NCBI RefSeq assembly: GCF_000003815.2
Contig: NC_049979.1
Span: 17,759,294-17,823,293 of the forward strand
Direction: 5' to 3'
Length of the DNA stretch: 64,000 bases
From: Branchiostoma floridae
Lineage: Eukaryota > Chordata > Leptocardii > Amphioxiformes > Branchiostomatidae
The translations under genes and the position numbers were made by a program. Positions 25,192 to 64,000 of this stretch are shown piece after piece (positions within the stretch are counted from its first letter, which is position 1; the number at the start of each line of letters is the position of its first letter). A model generated the notes under the pieces. It saw nothing but the letters and a program-made list of their open reading frames with translations. It was not told where the DNA came from and did not search any database.

Positions 25192-26476
25192 CGGATAAGA
25201 TGTGCCACTTGATCAAGCACCAGCCATCAGTATCCTAATTAAACCATTGATTCCCTGGCAGCGGATCGCACAACCCACGGCCGCGCCATATCAATGTCCG
25301 GTGCAGCGGTTTTCTTTCAAAATGTTTGTTAACACAGATCTTAAAACTAATTCGCAATATGACAGGTTACGAATTATATAGCCATCGCTAGAATTTATAG
25401 TAGTGATTGTGAATATAAACTGTAGTCAATTATAACGTGGGTGCAGAGACAGCTGGGCCCGCCTCCTGCTGCCGGGCCATGGACTGGGAGATGAAACAAA
25501 CGTCTGTGCACGATGGGGAGGGGGAGGGTCCCCTTTTGAAATAAATGTTGAAGATGACCGGTGTAAGATGGCAAGTTCTATCTACGTTTATATCTTACAT
25601 TGATTTCTTGTCGCATGCTAATGCTGATGACGACACATTCTACATGGCAACGTTGAATCGAGCAAACTATTTCCAGCATCACGACATGATCTTACAAGTC
25701 CCACAGAAACAGTGCTCCAAATTCTCGACATATTCTACATTGGTCTGCTCGGCTCTGTGTGTCCAGCTTTAAACTAATCTAGGAAACAACCCCCCTTTTC
25801 CCATATATTCATGCCAAATTTAAAAACATATTAACTAAAACTGGTTATTGCACTAGACTATTGTAAGGATCGGACATGCCATATAAGATATGGAATTGTA
25901 ATGATTACCTGGATATGGTCAGTTCAACTCCAGGGGCGGCTGTTCTTAAATCCAACGGAATAGCTCGTCCACAAAAGGTCCAACAAACCACCAACCAACG
26001 CTCGGCTCTGTGGCTCTGTAGGTCCTTAGAACATCGCTTCCTCACAAGAGCTGAAAGAACGTAGAAAATCCTTGGGTAGGACTGGAGCGGAGAGGCACAG
26101 CGTCACGCGCGTTCTTCCTGCGGGGCTGCACCGCCGCTCTGACGGAAGATGCTGATTCGGTAGACTTGCCCGGTTTCAAATTGCGTTTAATATTATACGT
26201 CCATGTGCTTATCCATGAAATTCAATCAATCATAGCGCACATCAGTTCATGCCAGTGAGCATACTGCAAATTCCTTATATCTTAAGTGTAGTTTTTCGAG
26301 CCAAAAACGCAACACTTACACCTCGAGCAGTGCCACAAGTTGAGCTAACGCACCTCTAAACTTCAATTTTTATCTCTTGTGGTTGGTGTAATGCGGGGCA
26401 GGTTCTTTGGACGATAGATTGGCTGTAGAGTAAAGCGTGTCCTCGCGAGATTGGATCCCATGAATATTTTTAGCGC

Positions 26477-26576
26477 NNNNNNNNNNNNNNNNNNNNNNNN
26501 NNNNNNNNNNNNNNNNNNNNNNNNNNNNNNNNNNNNNNNNNNNNNNNNNNNNNNNNNNNNNNNNNNNNNNNNNNNN
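26477..26576. other. Assembly gap (100 N)
   Basis: Exactly 100 N, the usual placeholder for a gap of unknown size. Real distance and any promoter or exon sequence missing here cannot be judged. Open frames running through it are artefacts. Confidence 0.99.
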
Positions 26577-29500
26577 TCCATTATATTTTAGCACCGGCCA
26601 AAACGCTCGCGTTCAGCGTTTTATGATAGTTGTCTCCAGAACAAACAAATGGGTAGTTTTAAACAGTTAGAAATGCAGGGCAAATGTTTGTCATCTAATT
26701 TGGGATGATGGTTTAATCGTTGGCTTTTTATAATGCCTATTGGTGATCAAAGACTACGTTTACAAGACCTGCAGGCAGCGTGTAACTGTAAAGGCATGGT
26801 AGGGGATGGGGGTGGGCATTTTCACAGTGCATTAGCGACATTGCCGGTAGCCCGACAGAAATAGCGATTGATGGAAGTTACAATGTTGCAATTTTGATGA
26901 GGGTCCCTCAGACGGACCAATGGAATCACGCCACGTTTCGATTCATGCAGCTGTTCAAGCAGATGTTGGGAGGGCATGTCGCATAACCATAACAACATTC
27001 TGCGTCTGAAAAAACAGCCCTAGCCACAAAACTATCAATGTATCAATTAATAAATTAATTTATTACTATGGTACTAAACCTTTTTAATATCGCTGTATGT
27101 GAATGCATTTACATGTGACATTATCATGCTGTGTCCATTCCTCGCACTATATAGCATAACGGACGCCAATATATACATCTAATGTGATACATATCTATGC
27201 GCAATAATACTGAGTTACGGGATTTCAAGTGACCAGAAATGTCGCCATCGTGATCCAAACAAACGGTCCAGATTCTTGGCCACGTCAATAATATAAGTCA
27301 TCAATCATTTTGTGATATATCGACTGAGCAAGTACGGTCGTATAGCAGATGCCTTGAACAATAGACGTACGGTTGGCGTATGTCTCGTCGAACTGATTTG
27401 AAAACTTGTTCGTTTATTTACATGTTTCTTGCTTTTGGGGCACGTTATCAGTCGGTGGATTGGCACTCCAATCCTAGTTCCCCAAGGGGTCATCAGACTG
27501 GATATGACTAAGATCTAGAGTGAGGTGCGCCACCTAGCACCTTTTACCAGAACCACACGTATCCAGTGGTTATACAGAAAAGAAATCATCATGCTCATCT
27601 GGAGTGTATCCAGTCTGTTTGTAGCCTGGTACTCATCCGTATTTAGCTACCTGGTCACTGTCCAAAATCCCGATACAAATACATCTAGCAATGCCAATGA
27701 GCTCTTGGATATAGACCAAGATATAAAAATACGGATACTGATGAATAACATGCTAGGCTGTTCGATCAACAGTCCCTAAGTACTATCTGTCATCAATCCT
27801 GATTGTTGGGTCGAGCAGCAGCAGCCGCTCCTGCATCTGCACACATCTTACCGAATTGTGACGGAGTATTCCTGACAGGAGTGCATTTTTACATCAACGT
27901 TTCGTGTGTAAGAAGAAAACTTCTCTGACGTTAACGACGGCATCGATACATCACTCAGCAACAACCTCCGTGTTCTGTCGTGGTCAGTCTCATAAGTACC
28001 ATTTGCTTCTGAGCACAAGCAATTCATTACGTGTCATACCTGGTCTCTGAGGTTCGACAGTTCCCAGTCGGCTCTCAGCTGATAGGCTTGTCGTCACAAA
28101 AGTATCTACAGGCCCATACGTCACTTTCACGACCGTCCGTGCTAACAATCAATCATCACGTGACGAATTGACTTCGCCAGAACGCTTAAGGGCCTGCCAA
28201 GAAGATTTATTCAGGAAGATCTCCGCAAATTACTGTGACAATGAACTAATCGATATACCAATAATTAGCTAGATAGTGAGTAAAGCAATCTATTCTCCGT
28301 ATTAGATCTAAATGGTATCCCAAGAAAGGACATTTTAAGCTTGAGAACTCCCACAGTGATCGATTACAAAAAAAGGAAGCGGGCAGCACCAAACTTTGGG
28401 GTATCGAAGTCCCTCTCGTGTCTGGTATTTCACTTGATCATATTAGTTTATCCGTTACTAGAATCAGTTGTGACGGCAAATTTTATCGATTTTTTTTTTC
28501 AGCAAACTATTTTGGTCGAACTGAAACTGCAGTTTTCTTCTAACCTAATGTTGGTGTCAATATCACAAAGTATTGCGATTCCAACGCGTCTATCACGTTT
28601 GTTATTATCCCCAAGCAGATGTTAACATTTGGCATGTAAAAGCACGAAAATTAATCATAGTACATGTACCAAGGAAATAGCGCCCCAACAATTTGGCTTA
28701 AAACTGGTACAAGGACGGTGTTCGAAAGGACAGTATGCCATCAATGACGTTGCACGTGATCCTATCAAGCGCAAAGTTGACCCAACAACCTGATATCACC
28801 GCTCTACGACTTAGGTACTGCATATGTCTGGTGTGTAAAGACGTCACCCTAGCTGCCCCATGTACAAGTATTCTGTAGCAATGTTACGCATCTGTGACTT
28901 GGTGGTGTCATGTTTCAACAGGTCACCCAAGGCGAAAATAAGCATGTCTGGGGAAAGTCCAACCGGCTTTGGGATAACTATGTGCGCTGTGCAGTGCACG
29001 ATACAGATAAAAATAGATTTTGATTTAAGATGGTTACTGTTGCAGTTTTAAAGCAAGCTCAGTCTTGTGAAGGGAATGGTTAGGAAGCACGGTGTCTTCT
29101 TCATCAAAATATGAAACACATATGATATGTGGTATTAGGGAATTCCATAGTTTGTAGAGGTTTCTTTTCACAGTATAGGTACTGTACCCTCCTGAGTGCA
29201 AAAATTTGCAAAAGAATGTGTGTGTTTACATGTATGTCCGGATTCATTGAAACATATTGTTACAAGTGTAGGCCGTATTTCTACTATATATGGATATGCT
29301 AATTATGGCAGTCCTGTCAATCAGACAGGCCTCTTAACATCCCCCAGGAAAAGCAGTTGGTTCTGTACAAACATATGATATCCGCATTCAAAATTCATAG
29401 AGCATGGGAACCAACATTCACTTCTCTACCTGCACTTGTTCTTCACAACAAAAGAACAGCAAGCAAGCACCGTTGGACTATCAAGGACCTTCAAGCTTTC

Positions 29501-31554
29501 AGCAGGCTCATTCTACCCTGATCTACCCTGAATCAGTCCCCTCTGTGACGCGTCTACGCACGTCTTCGATTCGCCGCTGGGAAGTTTTTACCAGATGCTG
29601 ACAACCCGCGATAACCTTGGTATAGCCCGCAGTGTGGTGTAGACAGACAGACTACTAGTATGTCCATTTGGGCGAAATGGTGACAAAATTGACTGTCTTA
29701 GCTTATCTCACCAGCCATGCATGTACACTATGATGTAGATGACCCAGATTGGTACCTTCTCTATATAATCCTCCTATAAGCTAATCCATCAGCGCAGGGT
29801 AGATGACGTAAAGAAGAGCTGGAACATTTATCAGCCATCGTTAGCAACGCCTAATTTGGATTATAACGTTATATAAGGTTAAGGTTAACAGTCTCACAGT
29901 GTCCACGTAAACGGACCTTTGGGTGCGACTGTAAGCCAACAGGGCTGGACACCAGGCTACCATAACGCCACTGCTTGTGATCGAATTCTTCATGTCCGGA
30001 CGTCCGACGAGTTTGAACAGTGCGGCGCCATTCTGAATCCCACCTTATCATAGAACTCATTGAGTTCGTCCTTCTGATTAGATCCGGGCAGATATGGACC
30101 GCTGGAGATGTTAAGGCGTCATGGTACCAATGACGGCGACATAACTGATGACGGTCGACGTCCTCGAGCTATATGATAATGTTGATTAAAACCTTATTTG
30201 CGTGATTGAACTAAAATTTTCACGGACACATTTTTGGACTCTCGGTTTATCTTTGATTTGCTTGTAAATGTATCTATTTGTTATATGTTATTCTAATAGT
30301 TTTTTCATAGATGGGCGTCGGGTGCAGCCTGCTGGAAAATAAACAGACGCCTTTTTGAAGTTTTTCTGATCTCGACAGATGCCAAGCATCAAATTGGTTG
30401 CCCAGGAAGACGTCAATCTACTCAAAAGATAAACAACCTGTCAAGGCTAACGTCAAAAGGCAAAACGGCTTTCGAACCAGTCCCTTTCTCCATTTCACAC
30501 TAGGATTCAAGTAGTTCCCCAAAGTAATGTCTGTTGTGGAACGACATCTCCTGAGATTTTACTGTCATAACCTTTCAGATCACGACTTGCACCAAGGCGG
30601 TTTTAACGTTAGAGAACCTAGAGGTCCTCTGGCAGGCGGCCATACCATCACTATCAGCGTCCGTCACCCACCTATATGGCAGTTTGCCCATCAAAAGAAA
30701 GAATTTCCCGGATAATTGTATCCCTTGAAACCTCAGAAGCTTACAGGTGGCTGGAGACAGTTTGGATGAGTCTTCATTCTTCGTTGTACCTTTAGATAGA
30801 GTTGTCTAACCCCACATCTTCACGAAGTACCGGTAATTTCGTCTCACTGTCACGTCATGTCACCCGCCACGCCATGCCGAGAGTTCTATGCAGTTTTCTT
30901 TTCCTTCCGTAATAGAAAGTAGTCCGTTCCATGACTGCGCGTCAAGACCTAGCCTGATTAAATCTCGCTTATACACCCCGACCAATCGAATGGGGACATC
31001 CCTCGCGAATGTGCACACTCCGGAGTTTGTGTTACACAGACTAGTCAAGACCTAGCCTCTACCACTCCTCCAGGCTACTTTGATCGCTGGTCAAATAGTA
31101 AAAAGTTAGACAAATAGTACACTAAGAGAGTCGGCAGGCCGTAGGAGTCAGCCATGATTCGCTTGAGTTTACAACTACCTGTATGCGCAATCAATATTTC
31201 ATCACTTCTACAAATTTGAAGCTTCCCATTTATTCCTATGATTTTTTTAAACCGACTTTTACCTGTACCCGTCTGATGACGTGACCAATTGATTTTAGTG
31301 CACGCCCCACACGGTTTGAAGTGATTTCAGCTGATTTCAAAACGAAATTCAGGGCGTAAAATAGACGGAAGTTTCCACTTCCAGATGGTATATGACATGA
31401 TATCAATTTCGTAGGCGAAATGGGCCGAATCGCGCAAGGCCACTTCATCAGAGGCGTCCAAAAAAGGAACGCTTAAGCGCTGACATCAACTCCCTTTCAA
31501 CAAAGCACACACCAGACCCGTACCATTATATTTACGTACTATTTATCGTAAGGT

Positions 31555-31755
31555 CAAAATCATTCAAGTCCATGCCTGTCCAGAGCATGAGATATCATAA
31601 CCTTTAGTTCTGCTGCAGTGCAATAGAAAGAGGCGCCAAAATCTAATAATTTGGAGGTCTTATCATGGCCTACCAACATACCAAATATCAAGACAATCCA
31701 TCCAGGCACTCTCGAGTTATCAGACAGACAGAGAGACACAGACACACGAAGGCTA
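31555..31755 (-). repeat. Interspersed repeat remnant
   Basis: On the minus strand a TCTCTCTGTCTGTC-type tract is followed by CTCGAGAGTGCCTGGATGG and TTGATATTTGGTATG. The last motif resembles CTGAAATTTGGTATG in the tandem repeats near 8.5 kb. The stretch lies in a 141-codon open frame that has no recognisable domain. I read it as a decayed repeat, and possibly as the downstream GU-rich part of the GALNT2 polyadenylation site. The assignment rests on motif resemblance only. Confidence 0.35.
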
Positions 31756-34700
31756 CCGAAAACATAACGTAAGAAACATTTATTTCGTAAAAGAGGCACA
31801 TGGGGCTTTACAGAGCTGTGTTGGCGGTTCCCTCCTGCATTCCTTGATGGGACATGGTTGTAGGTACAAGAAAACTGACAATTTAACTCCCGCAATTGAT
31901 AGCAGGTTGATTTCTTGTTACACCTATGCAGTGTTTGTGAACAAGAGAAGTCAAGAACAGCTTCATGCATATGATTGGGCTTCATATTTGGTGTGTTGGT
32001 AGCATGCAGGTTGCTTAGACAATAATCATCATGATGTGTACTAAGAGCAAGTTACGTAATTGAGTACTTCTTAAAAATACAAACCATCATAATCATATGT
32101 CACTTTCAGTTACTGCCAAAGAATTGTCACATTTTGCACGCAGAGACACCATGCGCTGGACAGAAGAAAAAGTCAAATTAAACTGAAAAAGAATGATTAT
32201 TGAATGGACCCAAAGTGGCTTTCTTCTTTTCTTTCTTTACACATCCATTTGACCATTCCAATATATTTTGTCTATTGACTGTGGCATTACCTGTCTGTAA
32301 CACTTTGAAGTCATTATAACCAGTAAATGCTGTATACTGTTTTACACTGTACAACAAATACAACAGCAAGATAGCCAATGACCACAACCCACACCTTCAG
32401 GAGATATTTTAATTCAATAAGCATTTCATACAATCATACAGAAAGGGATAATTGCACATTGCACTGGATCCTGTTATTAATGCTGCTCCAAATGCCGTTC
32501 AGTATTTACACATAAATACAGCAGCGAATCATTTCATATGAATCTAAAATAATCAGTCTGTTTTATTGTATGTGGTCTTGTCATGCTGTTATCCAAGTCC
32601 TGTAAATTATGGCAAGGTACATGTATGATCGTGTCCCAAATAATGTTACACACTAGTACATGTATGTGCTGTTGGTGTGTAAAATACTTTCAATATTATT
32701 AAACTGATGGACACAAATACTGGACCAAATCTGACTGGGGCTCAAGTAAATAAAAGCTAAAGTAGGTTTTTTTTTAAAGCCAAGGATACTCCTTAATCAA
32801 GACTACAGAGGTTAAAGGCAAAAGAAAGGGTTTCATTGCAAGTTTGACAGTTATCCAAAAGCACTGCTTCAGAGCACTACAACCCCAACAGATGTTAAGT
32901 ACAAGTTATGTTGTCAAAGTGCAAATGTACTACATACACCTGAAAGTACTCACATAGTGCTTGAAAATAACTTAAAATAGCAGTACTATTACTTTGATTT
33001 GATTGTGTAGTCTGGGTAATTACTTCTCTATACAGCCAAATCAAGTAAATCATAGACAGTAGGAAACAACTTGAAGTCAGCTTTATGTTAAATAATCCAG
33101 TGATGTTCTTGTTTCACATTGCTGATGAAACCTGAAGGTACAATGTACGTACATGTATGTATAGCATGTTTTTCAACACCTGATGTCTATAGTGGGTTTA
33201 TGTATACACAATTGTTCTGAAGTCAGAAATTTTCTAGCTTGAGGTTCCATATTAAGTTATGATGACAGTATCAGCACCAGGTACAAAGTACTTTGATGTG
33301 CATGTATTACACAGCATATCAAGCCATTTGATCATGTTTGTTGCAAAAGGTGTGCCCCCAAAATGTACAGGCAAAAAGTGCATCCTCTTGAACATTGACA
33401 TTTTCACTGCGTAGAAGAGTCTGTGAAACTATGTAGAGTTGGTAAATGGGTTAGATAACACTCCCTCTAAGTGTAATATTACAGACCATCACCTTAGATC
33501 AACCCTGATGGGAAGCTATTATTCTTAAAGCTGCTTACATGTAGCATTTATTTAAAACATCATATTGGTACATGGTATTGGTAAAAAGTAGACATCTACA
33601 AAGACATGTACATACACAGGACACAGAGATCCTATTATACTTACTGAACTTTTTAATGTCATCTATCATCTTTTAAAAATGACACTTATATTGCTTGTCC
33701 ACCTGTTCTAATTCATTCATCATAAAGTGTCTCATTGGAACAATCTAAAAATGCCCCAACATTGCATATAAATACATCTTACAGTTACAGCTCTGCTTTC
33801 GTGAGATAGCAATCAAACAAACTACCCACCTTTTAATTATTTTAAAAGCTGATGTCTCAAGAATTGAACTATTCCAAGTAAAAAGCATGACATGGACCTT
33901 ACTTTTCCAGAGCCTGTGAATTTTCCTTTCTTCATGATTATCTTATATATATATAGATTGCTTTTAAAACTTTTCCATTAAAAGATTCTGTACAAGCTTC
34001 CCTTTCATAGGGAGGGGATTCACCCTTTTTAAATGGAATAGTCCACATTGGTGACATGGAATATGTAACGGGCACCTGCCTATTGAATAAAACTTTTCAA
34101 AAGTTAAAATTTCACACTCTTATTGATAGTTGTAGATGGCCTATTGCTATCTGGCCGTCCATACCTACACACAAGTTTCAAATTCTATGACATAAAGCAG
34201 GATGAATGAACAAGACAGAGAGGAGATTACATCTTCCAAATCTAATGTAAGTTGGATAATTAAAATTCTGTCACTTTCCCCTTTCAAGAAGATAAAAATC
34301 AGGTGATATGATTTTTGGGGCCATTATATACTTCTGGCTTCAATAAATGATGGAAATGCAGCAAATCATTCATTTCTCGTTGACAAATTAAGTAATACTT
34401 TTAAGTGCATTGTATTTTTTTTTCATTTACTTTCTCAACTCCAAAATTAAGCATTCAAATCTATCTTCTTCCTCTTCTGGATGGAGCATACACTAAAGAT
34501 AATTGTGGTACTGCAAACATTCCTAAGTTTTACTATAAGTTCTAGAGCTTAGAACTTGTCTTGGATCTTTTTGTATGGCGACAGTCTTTCATATTAAACT
34601 TCATTTCACTTCTGCCTCCTATGCACCACTCTAAAACACTACCATAATAATGGATACATTTCCTACTGTCTGGGTTTGCTTTCCCTAATCACGGCAGCAC

Positions 34701-34914
34701 AATTCCAGTTTACAGTTCTGGAATATTGCTAGAGTCATAATTAGAATTCTACGTCTTGGATAGCTATATTATAGTCAACACAGGGGGTTTGGCCATGCCT
34801 CTCGGAAAATGAGACATTAACTTGTACACTACAATTAGTATCATCTTTTAAATAAACAACCTCATACTGCAGATATATAAGCTATGGGGTAGGTGGCTAT
34901 AACATCACTTACTA
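31756..34914 (-). other. Probable GALNT2 3' UTR
   Basis: The stop codon at 34915-34917 is followed on the minus strand by about 3.1 kb without coding signal and with very few CpGs. CpG content rises sharply beyond about 31.8 kb. The end is placed by the polyadenylation signal at 31779-31784. Earlier AATAAA signals at 33547-33552 and 32562-32567 could give shorter forms. Length is inferred. Confidence 0.4.
31779..31784 (-). terminator. Candidate GALNT2 polyadenylation signal
   Basis: AATAAA on the minus strand, followed about 20-45 bases later by a GU/U-rich run (TGTGTCTGTGTCTCTCTGTC), the arrangement expected for a vertebrate-type cleavage site near 31760. It coincides with the change from CpG-poor to CpG-richer DNA. 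Confidence 0.45.

Positions 34915-64000
<29,086 letters not shown>

Larger units (their letters stand above)
23368..31554. other. CpG-richer intergenic / SLC8 upstream region
   Basis: I see no coding exon here. By eye, CpG dinucleotides are clearly more frequent than in 1-21 kb or 32-35 kb, for example around 23400-23650, 26085-26160, 27900-28200 and 30000-31500. Open frames are short (147 codons at most) and unrecognised. The region lies between the 3' end of GALNT2 and the SLC8 start, so it should hold the SLC8 promoter and enhancers. No single element could be fixed except the donors and TATA-like site given separately. Confidence 0.55.

Noticed and set aside
26363-26594. Frames crossing the N run
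   Set aside because: They are open only because N is not read as stop.
31560-31985. 141-codon minus-strand frame as a gene
   Set aside because: It overlaps repeat-like and GU-rich DNA near the predicted polyadenylation site and has no recognisable domain.

Overview
This window is eukaryotic, from an invertebrate deuterostome and most probably an amphioxus (Branchiostoma). The grounds are two animal-type genes with phase-consistent GT-AG introns, vertebrate-like proteins carried on compact genes, an AT-rich CpG-poor background, a CR1/L2-group retrotransposon and a run of exactly 100 N. The species is inferred, not proved. I see no bacterial, phage, CRISPR, tRNA or rRNA content.

Both recognisable genes lie on the minus strand and are read right to left. 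Positions 64000 to 34915 hold nearly all of a polypeptide N-acetylgalactosaminyltransferase of the GALNT2/14/16 subfamily, closest to GALNT2 as I recall it. I rebuilt 14 complete exons plus one partial exon at the right edge. All joins are in phase and give about 545 residues, lacking only the short cytoplasmic/transmembrane N-terminus. A long 3' UTR probably runs down to about 31.76 kb, where an AATAAA signal is followed by a GU-rich stretch. Positions 23127 to 21398 hold the large first coding exon of an SLC8 sodium/calcium exchanger (signal peptide, first transmembrane half, XIP segment, CBD1 and the start of CBD2). Its later exons were not found below 21.4 kb, so 1-21397 appears to be one very large intron.

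Between the genes (about 23.2-31.7 kb) is a CpG-richer region that should contain the exchanger promoter and untranslated first exons. It has one assembly gap. The transcribed regions look CpG-depleted by comparison, as expected for gene-body methylation in invertebrates.

Mobile and repeated DNA includes a sense-oriented CR1/L2-type LINE with an intact 960-codon endonuclease/reverse-transcriptase ORF in a GALNT2 intron, a 708-bp TA-flanked inverted-repeat element (MITE) in the next intron, a degenerate minisatellite, diverged tandem repeats at 8.5 kb, a CGCGG hairpin repeat at 9.1 kb and several strong hairpins.

The most interesting points are: (i) the linkage of a GALNT2/14/16-type gene and an SLC8 gene, which looks like the single-copy ancestor of the human GALNT14-SLC8A1 and GALNT16-SLC8A3 neighbourhoods; (ii) a CpG-rich, promoter-like patch inside a GALNT2 intron (59.5-60.25 kb) with a possible alternative first exon that splices in frame; (iii) a duplicated sequence beside that patch whose outer copy has lost its CpGs by C-to-T/G-to-A changes while the inner copy kept them; and (iv) the intact LINE ORF.
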